Of a stretch of DNA of 64,000 nt, positions 1 through 12,353 are shown one piece after another. Origin of the DNA: Mantamonas sphyraenae (Eukaryota; CRuMs; Mantamonadidae); assembly GCA_026936335.1 (NCBI GenBank), contig JAPMXV010000053.1, forward strand, positions 186,001 to 250,000, given 5' to 3'. The position numbers were made by a program, and so were the translations under genes. Within the stretch, counting starts at the first letter, position 1, and every line of letters begins with the position of its first letter. The notes under the pieces are model-generated. The model was given only the letters and a program-made list of their open reading frames with translations, was not told the origin of the DNA and did not search any database.

Positions 1-2427
1 GCTGTTGCTAGCGGATGAAACCTGTCCGCTGCTGCTGCTGCTGACGGAGGCCGACTCGTCTTCGTCGGCAGGTGGGACAATGGGCTCATTGGGTGTGATG
101 TCGTTGGCACGCATGTAGCTGAGGAATTGGTTGGGGATCTCACTGAGCACCTCCTCGGCCAGCTTGGCGGTGGAGGTGTTGACAAAGTCACGGAAGGGCA
201 CAAACTGCACAATGTCACGCTTGGCCTGGCGTCCCTTGGAATCGCACAGGGGTTCCACGTCAGCGTCCAAACGCTCCATGTTGGCAAAGTTGGCCTGGCC
301 AATGCCCACAATGATGACCGACAGGGGCAGCTCCGAGGCACCCACCAGGCGGTCGATGGTCTTGTCGATGTCTGTGATCTCGCCGTCGGTGAGAATGAGC
401 AGGATGTTGTAGTGCTGGTCCTCCTGCGAGTTGTGTCGTGCGGCCAGGTTGGAGGCGGTGGCGATGACCTCGGCAAAGTTGGTGGGACCAAACAGGGTCA
501 CCGTGTTGACTGCGTTGTAGTAGGCGTCCAACACCCCCTGGATGCCCTCACACTCGGCATCGTCGTAGTTGAAGTTGGCAGGGAAGCAGTGGGAGGTGAT
601 GGGTCCACCCTTGGGGTTGCGTGGGTCGGGCACCTTGGCTCCAAAGCCCCACACGGGGAAACGCTTGTCCGAGTCATAGTTGGCCACAATCTCGCCCACA
701 GCCACAATGGCCTTTTGATAGTCGTTGGGTTGGTACGGGTTCTGGTAGTGCAGGGAGCCCGAGTACAGCTGGTCGCCATTGGAGGCAGTAAAGTCGATGG
801 CCACCATGAGGGAGATCTCACACCCACCACGGATGTAATCCAGGAAGGAGTTGACCTTGGTGAGCACCACGTTGTTCAACACAAGCTTCCCACTGTTCTT
901 GTAGCTCTTCTTCTTGCGCTTGGCCGGATCCTTAAACTCAAACTCCCGCTCGTTTGCCATCAGCTCGCCCATGTCCGTGATCAGCTCGCCGATAAAGTCC
1001 GAGCTGCCCGACCGGTCCCAATCGTAGCACTCAAACTTGATGGGACGCTGCATGTCGCCTCCACACAGGCCCTGCAGCGAAATCATGAACGGGGCCCACG
1101 TAGGGTTCAGGTTCTTCATCACCACCTCTGTTTTGTGCACGGGCGTCCAGTCCCCATCCTCACGCGCCTTGGAAATCACAAGGTAGGGGTCACTCTTGCC
1201 AAAGAAGTCCTTCTTGTCCAAGTTGGTGGCACTGAGTTCAAAGCTGTTTGGATGTGCGTGTGTGGAAGAGCGGGGGGGGGGAATGACGTGAGTGATCAGC
1301 GTGGGAGGACCGAGTATGATGCACAAGGAAACGGTGACAGGGTGCATTGGAAGGCGACCGGGGAAGAGGGAGGGGGGGATTGCAAACACTTGGGGTGAAC
1401 AGCGACTGGGGGAGGGAGGGGATGATACGTACCGGATGTTTGCGTTGAGATCACCCAACTCTTCGGCAGACACAGTCATGGAGCCAACCTGGATGCCGCC
1501 CTTTTTCGAGTTGCTGTGAGAGAGCACAGACAGGTGCGGAAGGAGGACGCGGGGGGGGGTGGCATGGGTACACGTTCATGGGTGTCAGCACAATGGATGG
1601 TTTGGCGGCCGGCGGAAAAGTCTCAAAGAGGGAAAGGAGTGGCCAAGGCCTTACGTCAGCGTGAACGTCTTGCGGCTAAAGGTGTGACCAACAATCTCGC
1701 CAAGGGTGGTGAGCTGTGTGTGCACGAGAGGGTCAGTATGGTGGCAGGGTTGTATGAGCCAACATGTGGGCTGGGGGGGGACAAAAACCATTGGGAGCGG
1801 GCCGCCGCACGAAAACGTACGCACGAGCCGATGTAGTCGTGCCGAGACAAGTCGTTTGTGTCGCTGTCGGCATCCCACACCTCAAACTTGAGGCTCTGGA
1901 CAGTCTCAAAGTAGTAGTCCATGACAATGGGTGTGATGAACACGGGCGAGTTGTTGTCGCTGCAGGGGGCGCACACACAGGGGATTTCACCGGGAGGGAT
2001 GAAGGGGTCAGTGAACACACCACCGCCTCTCGTGTACAACCCGCGCGCATCGTAACAAATGTGGAAGGGGTGCCATCCACGCCACTTACGCAATTCGCTC
2101 GGTGCGTGCCAGCTCCTTAAACTGGGTGCCCTCCTTGATGTATACGACCACCATGGGATCCGAGGCGCTCATGAGGTCCATGGAAGGGAGGTCCCTGGTG
2201 TGGCACAAGGGTTAGTGAATGTGCAACGCAAACCCAGCGGCGGGTGTGGTGTGGACACCAGTGATGGCCTGTTGTGTGACACCATGGTGGGGGTGTGGAA
2301 GGGACGTGGGATGGCTGGAAAGAGCTAGGAGAGAGGGGTGATTAACTCACTTGCACGAGATGTGCAGTTCCACCTTGTGGACGAGCTCGCTCATGTCGGT
2401 CAGGTTTGCGGCCATAGTACTGCTCAT
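1..2427 (-). CDS. Copine (C2A-C2B-vWA), 3' end beyond window
   Basis: Copines are calcium-dependent phospholipid-binding proteins that move to membranes when calcium rises. I joined six exons on the minus strand: 2351-2427, 2090-2194, 1821-1959, 1655-1713, 1433-1513 and 1-1243. All junctions are GT-AG and keep frame, giving 568 codons with no stop at the window edge. C2A holds SASDPMVVVYIKEG and C2B holds DFFGKSDPYLVIS, both with the calcium-loop aspartates. The vWA (copine) domain follows, with MVAIDFTASNGD (MIDAS-type DxTxS), NILLILTDGEITD and the family signature RDIVQFVPFRDF. A serine-rich tail begins after that and leaves the window. Start chosen: MSSTMAANL, just upstream of the first C2 strand. 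It is divergent from the MKKS-like gene with 252 bp between starts. Family is certain; the human copine it matches best cannot be decided here. Confidence 0.96.
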
Positions 2428-2679
2428 GGTGTGCAGGTGATTTTGACACTGTAGGGAGGGGGGAAGGGAGGGGGTGAGTGGGAGTGCGATTTGAGGGAGG
2501 AGTGGAGAGAGAGGAACGGAGTCCCGCAAACTCACCGAATCGGTCGGGTTGGATGCGCGCGTGCGCATGCAGGACGGATGAACTGGGTTCCAACAACACC
2601 ACACAGTGGGTTGTTGTCATCTCATGACACCCGGGGTGGTGGCAACAACCACAGCAGCAACAGCAGCAACAAGACAAGC

Positions 2680-4479
2680 ATGGAGGAGGAGCTGACGACA
2701 GCGTGGAGGCTGTATGAACTGGCTGTGAGCTGCATGGGCATGCATGGATCCGTGTGTGCCATGAGCACCCACCAAAAGGTGCATGAGGGCCACGTATGGA
2801 TGTCCAGCCAATGTCACCGCTGTGTGCACAAGCTCAACCTGACTCGGCAGCCTCTGTGCAAGGTCCTTCTCAGCCTCGTCCGCCAACACGTCGACACCTT
2901 TGGAGATTCAGGGTGGCTATGCATGGCACTGACTTTTGGGTGAGTCCATGGGGATGGTTGTGTTGTGTCTATGTGCAGCCATGCAGTGACAAAGCGAGGG
3001 GCAAAGAGGGGGAGGAGACCACTCACCCACTCACCCACTCACCCACACACACACAGCCTCTTCCACGACCTTCGACGTGCACTGGACCAACCCGAGGACC
3101 ATGGACGCATGGATGTACATAGTATGACACAGGCAGTGCAGGCATGCCGGACATGGTGTCTGCAGTGGCTGGAGCAGGAGGGGCAGGAACTACGCGTGGA
3201 ACTCTCCGTCAGTGACATGGACACACAACTGGACCTGTTGACCTCCTGTCTCCACACCAAAGGCACCTGTGCATTGGATGACCAATCAGCACGCTATCTG
3301 GCCTTGCTTCTGCTCCAGGGCTTTGTGGCCACCGTCAACTCCGGCAACAACAACAACGACTCTACCAAGGAGAAGGAGGCGCAGGGAGGAGCAGAGCCAT
3401 CGTCTGGGGATCTCATGGTCCCATTTGGCTTTGATGCCATGCCTTATGTTCGCTACCTGACCGTCACAGGTCTGGATCCTGGCGAGTCCGTTCTGGAACA
3501 GGCACTCTTGCTTGACTTGCCCTTGTGTCCCTCCACACCCATCCAAGGACTGTTGGACACGCCACACACAAACCTCTGTGTCCTTGTCTATGATGTCCCT
3601 CTGGAGTATGCCATGGCTGATGCCGATGCCTGGCAATCCTCCTCCTCCTCCTCCTCCTCCTCCTCTGCACGCTCTCTGGCCAAACACCTGCCCATCAAAA
3701 CCACCTCTTCCCTTTCGGCCACAGACAGAGACCATCTGCTTGACCAGGAACGTGCTCGCTTGCAGGCCCTGTTTGACCTGTGGTTGGATGCCGGTGTCCA
3801 CATGGTCTTCTGCCAGAAGGGCATCCAGCACTGGCTCAAGCGCAAATGCGCAAAGGCTGGCATTCTCTTTATGGAACGCCTGGGCCTCAGACACACCCCG
3901 GCCGTGTGTTCTCTCTCCGGTGCCGTTGCCCTCTCCCAATTGTACAGTGTGCCCACTGAGGCCATCGGAACTCTCGCCTCCGTTTCACGAGCCACCATCC
4001 ACGCCACAGACTATATCCGCCTCGAACCTGCCCAGGACCAACGTGCCGTCGCCACTCTCGTCCTCTGTGCCCCCGATGAATCCTCCCACGACGAGCTCCT
4101 TGCGGTCTGCAACGGCGCCTTTGTCGTTCTTCGCAAAACACTCCTTTCCAACCCGGTCCAGGCATTGCATGGTCGAGGCCTCGTCGAGTTGGCCCTGGCT
4201 GACCATGTCCAACTCAAGGCAGACTCGCTCTGTGCCCATCCCGACGTCGCCTCCCACCGCGTTGTCCAGCGATCCTTCTCCTTTGTCGCCAGCCTCGTCG
4301 CAGAGCTCTTTCGCGTTGTTGCCGCCCAACTTCAGGACGACGACGAACAAGACACGGAGTCGGGCGACAACGGGCCTCGTATCCTCGACTCCTACCATGC
4401 CAAGCGCAATGCCATCGCCACGGCTTTCGCAGCTGTTCTCACTGTCCTTCGCGTTGACCAGGTCATCGTAGAGCCGTGA
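2680..4479 (+). CDS. MKKS: MKKS/BBS6-like group II chaperonin-like protein
   Basis: In the family, MKKS (BBS6) works with BBS10, BBS12 and CCT to assemble the BBSome, which traffics cargo in cilia. Exons 2680-2939 and 3057-4479 join in frame (gtgagt...acacag) and give 560 aa, close to the usual ~570. The TCP-1 fold is recognisable: an N-terminal RQHVDTFGDSGW block where active chaperonins carry the GDGTT nucleotide motif, a middle VHMVFCQKGIQHWLKRK block like the MKKS VDLVLCQK segment, and a C-terminal helix ending in VDQVIVEP. The degenerate GDGTT position agrees with MKKS, which is not thought to hydrolyse ATP normally. A serine run from TCC repeats lies near 3640-3666. The stop is 93 bp from the convergent stop of the next gene. 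BBS10 or BBS12 remain possible, but the aligned blocks fit BBS6 best. Confidence 0.8.
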
Positions 4480-4572
4480 TTTGCCGTTTGAATTTTGATT
4501 GATGTATAAATGTGTACAATGTTTGCTCGCAAGGAAATTGGTTCTCAATCAAAATTTACTCCTTCGTCGTGC

Positions 4573-7500
4573 TCACACGGACTCGGACGTGGCAAAATGC
4601 AGCGCCACCTGTGAGAGGTCGTGCGGAACCTTCTCTGCGAGTAGATCATGTGTGGAAAACACCGTGGACAGCGGGAAGCGGTCGTCGGGGAGCACTCGCT
4701 GCGTGGGCGGGAAGATCGGCTCGGTCGAGTTGGGATGGCGCAGCTTTTCTTGGTTCAGCAGCATCACTGCGCGTGCAATGGGCTCCGCCTCCAACTTGGT
4801 GGGACACAACTCCTTGTCTACCAGCCACTGAGCCAGATCGGTGCCGAGAATGGCGTCCTGCGACGACAATCGCATGTACGTCGTCAGCTGCCGTGTCACA
4901 GGTTCCAGAGCGTAGCCGAGAACCACTCGCACCGAGAGCACGCCCAAAACGGCTTGTTTGATGTTGTGGTGGAGTACGTCTGCACCCAGCTCGCCCCTGT
5001 GGCGCAGCGTCTGGTGCAGCAGGTTGCGGGCGATGGTAGACACACGTCGCTCAAACGCAGCCGTGGTGGCGCACACGTCGATCCAGCCCACCATCTCGCT
5101 GGCAGCCTGCACTTTGCTACGCACCATGTCCTCACCCTCGCCCATGTGCACCCGCTGCAACACTCGCGAAAGCATGGGCGTTGCCAACATGGGCGACATC
5201 GACCCCGAGTGTTCACTGCCCCCTTCCAGGGCTGAGAGGGTTTCCATGGCCAGAATTCCTCGTTCCATGGAGCCCAGTCGACTCGTGCGACTTGCCCTGC
5301 GTGCCGGTGTGTTGTGTCCTGTGCTGCCCATCGTACCTGCCGCCGACAGGGTGCCCATCTCGTAGGCCATGGCATCCCCATTGCTCCACACGTGCACACC
5401 ATGCATGCCACTGTCGTGTGGATGGTGCTTGACAAACGCCGTCTCCGACAGCTCCCGTCCTGCCTCGTCGGCAAAGTGCAGTGCCGTGCCCCACACCTCG
5501 CTGCTGTCGATGGTGCTCTGCACAAGGTATGCACACTGGTACATGATAAGTTGCGACTCATACGCATCATTCGGTGCCAATTCCACCACAGCCTCCTCGG
5601 CGTCCGCAAACAGGCTCTCGTCGCCCGTCAGCAGGGCCACATCCATCAACATGCGATTCAACGCAAACCGAGGCTCCTTCAGATCCTGCCGTTCTGCAGC
5701 GCGTGCATACTGCACCAACTCCTCCTTGGTTTGAAACACACTGTCGTGCTTGAGGCTGTCCTCCAGCATGTAGCTCAACGCACCATACATCAGTGTCTTG
5801 TCGTCCAGCCACGCAGCACTGCGTGCCACCGCACGGAAGTACGGCAGGCCTCCCTGGCCCATGTGTGTGCTGTACTGCAACCTTCCGATGCCAAACAGGC
5901 CCTGGAGCTCCTGTGCTCGCATCCCATGTTTCTGTGCATGTCTCAGCAGTTCCGTGTACACTCCCATGGCTTTGTCGTACCGATGGCTCAGCAACAGAGT
6001 GTCTGCGTACTGATGCAAACAACGAGCACGCACCTTGAGGTAGCCCCACTCGTCCATGCCTTGCAACTCGTCCTTGTCACTCACCTGTGCATGGAGCTCC
6101 AGCGATCGCACAGCCCCTTTGGCTGCACGACGACCATCCGACACGTTGCCCTTGCTCAGCAACTGGTGTGAGTGCTGCAGCATCAGCACCGCCCGGTGCA
6201 GGAAGCTAAACACAAACGCGCACATCTCTCCCATGCTCGCCTGTGCCATGTACCCGAAGCCCAGGTCCATGCAGCACTCAGTACGCAGTGCATGCACGTT
6301 GACAATCAAATGCATGTCCACGTCGTACACCTTGCATGCGTTGCCCAGCATCGTTTCCACATCCAACTCCTCGCCCACAATCGTCTCCTGTCGTCGTGCC
6401 GGATCCAGGCTGTATCCAATCGTTGTCGTCGATGTGCTGCTCATCATTGCTTCGCTGCTCATCTCATCGTCTTCCTCTTCCACCACCACACGTGTGTTGT
6501 CCTCTTCTCCTCCTTCGTCGCTGATCCCACGTGTGTTTCGGTTGGCAAACCGCATCATCAGAGTGCGCCGCGGTCGTTTGCTTCGATTCTTTCGCTGCTC
6601 CCGCTCCTCTTCCATTGTCTGTTGCAGCTGGTACAGCCGTTCCTCGTGTCGCACCCACTGTGGCTTCTTCACCACCTTGGGTTGCGCCTGTGCCAGATTG
6701 AGTTCGTCCAACAGATGGTTGAGCAGCGTGAGACACTGCGAGTGCAATCCGCGTGTGTACAACGATTGGGCAATGTCAAAGATCACACCCGCATGCTTCT
6801 CCTCCGCCTGGAAGTGCGACAGATGGTTCACCACAATCATGGGTGTCAAGTCCACCATCTGATCCTCAATCACCTGCTCCAGGATCATCTGTCGGATGCG
6901 CTGCTGTTCTCGCTCCGTCAGCGACGTCAGTAGCACCCGACGTGCCACCGCACTGTTGAACACATACCACTCGCCACCTCCCACCGTACGATTCACCAGG
7001 AAGTAATTCACCTCCTGCAGATGGAAGAACAGCTCGTCAAACGGCCGGCGATCGTCCACAAAGAACGGCAGCCTGCGTCCCCGTCCCTGATACTGTTGCT
7101 GCTGGTGCTGCTGTTGCTGTCGGGACCGAGCGTTGCCACCACCTCCACTTGTGCTTGGGTTGGATGTGCTCGTGTGCGGCTCCGGGGTGCTCTCTGCCTC
7201 GGACACTGCTTGCCATTCACGCGTGAGACTGCCTGTGCCCAGCAGCGTTTCTGACAAACTGGCCCAATTCTCAAAGACCCCCTCGAGCACACTCAGGGGC
7301 GCCAATCGACCCAACACACTGGCAATGTTGAAGATGGCACGTGTGCGTGGGCCATACCGTTGCGACAGCATGTGCAGAAAGTGTTCGGGGCAGTGCAGGT
7401 GGTTGGTCGAACACACCCATGGATGTGACACCGACGGGTGCAACTTGCCCACCAGACATTGTTCCTTCAAATTCTGCAGCTCCTTGCCCGACATGGTCCG

Positions 7501-10500
7501 CTTCATGAAGCGCATGGCCTTGTCGCTCAGCGTATCTTCATCGGTCGACCCACCGCCACCGTGCAGCTGCACCTTTTCCTCCGGCACCGGTTCCAGCAGC
7601 CCCGACGAACGCACACCCGGCAACTGGCCGAGTGACAGCCGTTGTTCCTTGAGTGCATTCTTGGTGTGCGGTGCATCGTGTCCCACCACCTTGTTCAACC
7701 CGTGTTGGCTCACACCAAATTCCACACTGCTCTTGCTGCGACTGCTGCTGTGTCCCCCTTTGGGACTCTCTGGTTGCACCACCATTCCTGGAAGCTGCAG
7801 TGTCGACATCTGTGTCCCTTCGTCCTGGCTCTTGGATTTGGTTGGGCCTTGCAATGTGGCATCGTCATCGTCATCGTCATCATCGTCATCATCGTCATCC
7901 TCGTCATCCCCGTGGCCACTGACCAGCAATGTACTGCTTCCATCTGTGCCCAGCAGCTTCAGTGAGGGTGTGCGACCTGGTAGGCCACGTGGGGGGCTGC
8001 TGTTTTGGCGTGGTCGTGAGCCACCTCCGATTCCACTCCCAATCTCCAATGCACCTCCGCCTCCGCCTCCGCCTCCGCCGCTGTGGCTGTTGCTCATTGC
8101 CAATGACATGCGCAGTCCACTCGTCGTGTTGGAGCTGCTACGTGCGCGATTGACCCCCTGTCCATCCAGACCTTGGCCAGTTGCAGCTGCCGACTCGTTG
8201 CTCATGGACGACTCTAAGCTGTCCATGCGCAGGTTGCGACGTACCAGAGGCCGATGCAGAATCACAGCCGTGGATGGGTCGAAGCTTTCTGTCCTTTCCA
8301 TCGCCTGCTTGCCGTTGCCGCTGCTGCCTCCTGTGGATGCACCAGCCCCTTTGCTCGGTGTGCTTTTGTGTGTGGATGACTTGCCCGATTCACTGCCACT
8401 TGTGTGTGATGGTGACGCTGCACGGCGTCGTGCTTCGTCCATGAAGCTGTTGATCGATGAGCGTCTGCCCAAGGAGGCATCGCTGAATTTGCGTCGGAAT
8501 CGATTGCTACCCATGCGTGCTCGCCCTGGTTTGAGGGAGTTGTCAATCACCACGGCACTGTGCATGCGCATGGCCAATGAACGCAGCTCTACACGCATCG
8601 AATCCACCGTCTTTTGCGTGCCCCGTGCTGTGGTGCTGCGCTGTCGATGCTTCGGTGCCACCAGGTTGGAGTTGTGTCGTGCCAACACAGGTGCACGCGC
8701 TGCATTGAACTCCTCCTCTGTCAGTTCGCCCGAATGGGCACTGCCACTGCGTCGCATGGCATTCCCTGCGACCCCTGCGGCTCCGTTTCCACCTGTGTTG
8801 TGTGCACTTAGGCTGTTGCGCATGCCTCTGGATGCGTGGTTCCCCATGGGCAGTCCACCACTCGAACCCAAGCTCGACAGGGCCAGGGCACTCACTCGTC
8901 CTCTTGACGCCCCCGATGCCCTGCCATCCTCGGTGGACGATGTCACAGCCCCATCCGATGGTCCTGCGCCATTCAACACAGAATCTTTGCTGTCACTCTT
9001 GCCCATGGCCAGCACGCTTCCTGTGCTTCCGCTGCTGGAGCTCTTGACCACACGCAAAGGCGACGGCTGAGCGCCACTGGCCTGTCTGCCGCTCTGCTGC
9101 GACGGTGGTGGACGGGACAGCATGGGCGACGGTGCAACTGCCATGGATTGAGCATCCAATGGGTCGTCGCGTGAGCCACGGGAGGCCATGGAGCCGCGTG
9201 AGAAGGAGCCACCGGCGGCAGTTTGTACGGCAGAGACATGGATGCGAAAGAGGGCATTGCCACCCCAAATGTTGTTGTCTGTCTCCAGCATACGTCGCAT
9301 GGTGCCCTTGGTAAGATGAGGTTCGTAATGGGCGGTGAGGACAAAGGGGACGCTGCCTGTGCTGGCCAGACGAGTGAGCACGTCGACGGAAAAGTCGTCG
9401 GCCATGTGGATGTTCTGCACAATAATCACCACGGGGAAGAAGGGCATTTCCAACTGCGGGTTTGCCGGTCGGTCGTTGCCCATCACTCCCATCTGACCCA
9501 ACATGTCCCATCCTTGCGATTGCCGCACAAACGACGGTCGCGACGGATTCTTGCCCGCGTTGTAGTGAGTCAACTCACGCAACAGATCCAACACGGACCG
9601 GTACACATCGCCCACTTCCCAATTGTCCGCTGCTGTGCTGTCGTTGTTGATCAACTCCAGAAGCACCGCCAGCGTGTCCTCCTTCAGGCGACGCTCCGTG
9701 GCAAAAGCCAAACAGCGCCTTGCCAGGTGTTGGGTGGAGTGTGCCGCCATGGTTTCGCCTCCAAACAGGGTCCAAAGGATGCGTTGGATGAGCATGGGCC
9801 GCGGAGTGGTCAGCGGCGGTGGTTTGTTGGACGATGATGAGGTGGCAATGTGGTCGGATGGCTGCTGCTTGGCCTGAAGGATGCCATCGAGTTCGTTTGT
9901 GGCGCCCTCCACTGCAAGTGTGGACTCCTTGGCCAACCGTGCAGCTTCTGTGGATTGGTTGACAAACGTGTCGTGTTTGCTGGTGTCGATGGGGTTGTGT
10001 GCACAGTCCAGCCACATGGAGATGGCTTTGCGTTCGCGTACGCGACGATGCCACTCCAGAAACATGTTGTTGAGACGCACCTGGCTGTCCGCCGCACAGG
10101 AAACAATGAGCATGGAGGACTTGGGCAGCCTGTGCAGCGTGTGCTCAAAGTAGAAGGAAAACGGTTCAAACTCGTCGGGTTTGGTCTTGATGCGCCAGTA
10201 CTTGCTGATGAAAAAGGTACGGAAGGAGCCCTTGTAGTCAGCCGAGGACTGGAAGTGGAAGTAGCGGTCGGCATCGGCCTCGTTGGTGCTGATGTCCGAC
10301 AGATAGCTTGCAAATTGACCAATGCGTGCTGGGGAACGCAGGAGGTGGGCCAGGTTCAGATCCACAAGGTCCTTGTTGGTAAAGGTGATGGATTGCAGAC
10401 GCAGGTATGTACACAGGCGCACAATAAGCAACTGGTTCTTGAGTGTAGCCGGTAGCAACACAAACGAGAGGACCAGAATTGGAAGCAAGGGCGCAAGGAA

Positions 10501-12210
10501 AATGGTGGCGATCACGTCGAGATCAGACAAACCCGTGAGCTCAACCACAAGCACAGAGATGGCCACCCACGCCACGGCAGTATACAGTGCAAATCTCTGT
10601 GTTGGGGGAAGAGAAGGCAAAGAGTGTCAGTGATCATGTGTTGGAAATTGGGCAACGGGAGGGAGGGCGGATATGATCGGGAAGGGGGGGGAAACGCACA
10701 AGGCGGTTGATGGGGCTCCAATAGTAGGGTTGAAAGAGCGCTGCAGCGATGGCAAAGAGAACCATGACGATGGAGTAGAAGAAGGAGGCAGCGAGGGAGT
10801 GGCCAGCTGCGTTGAGGGCGACAATGACCACAATGGCAATGGCCTTGAGAACAGTGGTGGAAAACTCAAGGAGCGGGTGCTCGCGACGCAGCAGATGACG
10901 CTGGTGGGGATCCTCTGGATACACAGCAAGGATGACCAGGGCGGCGGTGGCGAGTTGGATGAGAACCAGAAGGACAGCAAGGACAGCCTCCAGACTGTGA
11001 ATGGGTCCCATACAGGAGAAATCGAGGGTTGTGCCTGTGACAGGAGGGAAGCTGCAGACGACGAGTCGGGCACAGAGGAGGATGGAGGGGATGAAGAGGA
11101 CGGTGACAAGGGCCAAGGAAACCGAGTTGAAGTAGCCCAGAAGGAAGCGATTGGTGTCGATGCTGCCATAGTAGAGATTGCTGTGGGGTGGGATGGAATG
11201 GAATGGGGGGAGGTTTGACGTGTCATTGCAGTGTCAGCAGGTGTGCAAGGCAAAGAGGGCAGTGCCGCGGTTTTTGTGTTTTCGTGCGCTTGATGGATTT
11301 TGTTTGTGCGAGCGTTCCGGACTTACCGAGCGATGGTATAGGCGCTTGCAATGGAGATGATGGAGAGGATGGCAAGGACGAGGAGTAGCACGTGGATAAG
11401 CACTGTCGATGATCTGTCCAGGACAAAGTTGAAGACGGAAAAGGCGAGTGCGACGCCGTCTGGGAGCGAGTCGCCAAAGCCCGAGCCTCCTGTGAAGAGC
11501 AGGGCAAAGCTGACCAGTTGAAGGGCTTCGAGAAAGACCTGTAGGATGGGGAAGGCCACGGTGTGGGACCATGTCTCACGTTCAGCCTCGACCAGGGTGA
11601 GGATGAGGCCAAAGAAGGAGCGACGCAAGGCGAGGTGAGGGGTGTTGAGAAAAGGGGTCCGTGTGTGGATGAGCGACCGACTGTGGGAGATCCTGCCTGT
11701 GGTGGTACGTGGGGAGGCACTGTGTGCACTCTTTACAGAGGGTGATGCGTCGTCATCCACTGTGTATGCAAACAAGGTCTGGCGGGTTGCCCCTTTGGGT
11801 TTCCTGGTCTCGTGTGGGTCCTTTCCCGGGTGTTTGGACGGTGTCACTGTCTGGTCGAGTGGATCAAACACGTGTGGGTTGGTTGGGTCACCGAGTTCGG
11901 TGCCAGAGCCGTGGTGACGCGTAAGGAGGGTGGGGGTTGCTGGCGAGCGCGTATTTGCCTCGGCGGCGTCGACCAGCAGGGCTTGCCCCGGCGATGGATG
12001 TGTGGCTTGGTCGTGGAGAGGGGAGTCACTGTGTTCGCTGTGTTTCTTTGCAGAGCGCGCCCGTGTGTGATGTGTGGAGGTCGGCTGACCCTGTGAGCGA
12101 GCCGGAGAGGCGGGCGCTTTGGTGACCCCATGCGAGGGTATCCTGCTTGCAGACGAGGAGGCAGGAGAAGACGAGGCCACCGCATGTGATGATGCGTGTG
12201 GCACGTCCAT
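4573..12210 (-). CDS. Large TmcB-like multi-pass membrane protein with NTPase-like and TPR-like regions
   Basis: Three exons (11327-12210, 10700-11180, 4573-10596) with gtaagt and gtgcgt donors join in frame to 2462 aa. Residues about 195-520 hold at least six hydrophobic segments spread over all three exons. The first has the pattern WSHTVAFPILQVFLEALQLVSF, which resembles the N-terminal membrane module of the tiny macrocysts (TmcB/TmcC) family. Near residue 848 a Walker B-like stretch (VVIIVQNIHMADDFS) resembles the ATPase part of soluble adenylyl cyclase and AAA-16 proteins, but I see no P-loop. Residues ~910-1490 are Ser/Gly-rich with an Asp run. Helical TPR-like repeats follow (RTRAIFNIASVLGRLAPL onward). 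The start at 12210 has a good context (accATGG). An ATG at 12339 would add a Thr-Leu repeat and lie 14 bp from the divergent RNASEH2C start, so I rejected it. Function unknown; a membrane-tethered signalling scaffold is an inference. Confidence 0.72.
7858..7905. repeat. GTC/ATC trinucleotide run coding poly-Asp
   Basis: About 48 bp of mixed (gtcatc) triplets that read as a long aspartate run on the minus strand. It lies in the disordered linker of the TmcB-like giant, near residue 1353. It is a coding microsatellite and probably length-variable. Confidence 0.85.
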
Positions 12211-12353
12211 GGTTTGTTCGTCGTCTGATATAGACACTCCCTCGACACGGGTGTCTGTGAGTGTGAGTGTGAGTGTGGGTGTGTTGCTGCGCAGCACTTG
12301 CTTTGCGGCAAAGGGCGCAGTCTGTCTGCGCAGACACATCCACTCCAACACTC

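Noticed and set aside
127-1398. A 423-aa plus-strand open frame across the copine vWA region
   Set aside because: It is the antisense of the copine exon; the minus strand carries unmistakable C2 and vWA motifs and correct splice sites.
3512-4471. A 319-aa frame overlapping the MKKS gene in another phase
   Set aside because: Pro/Ser-rich frame-shifted shadow; the MKKS frame holds the conserved blocks.
7133-9070. A 645-aa plus-strand open frame rich in Pro and Ser
   Set aside because: Antisense shadow of the Ser/Gly-rich linker of the TmcB-like protein. It has no domain and is explained by GC-rich, low-stop codon use.
12211-12339. Upstream ATG at 12339 for the TmcB-like protein
   Set aside because: It adds a (Thr-Leu) simple-repeat peptide and leaves 14 bp to the divergent RNASEH2C start; the ATG at 12210 has better context.
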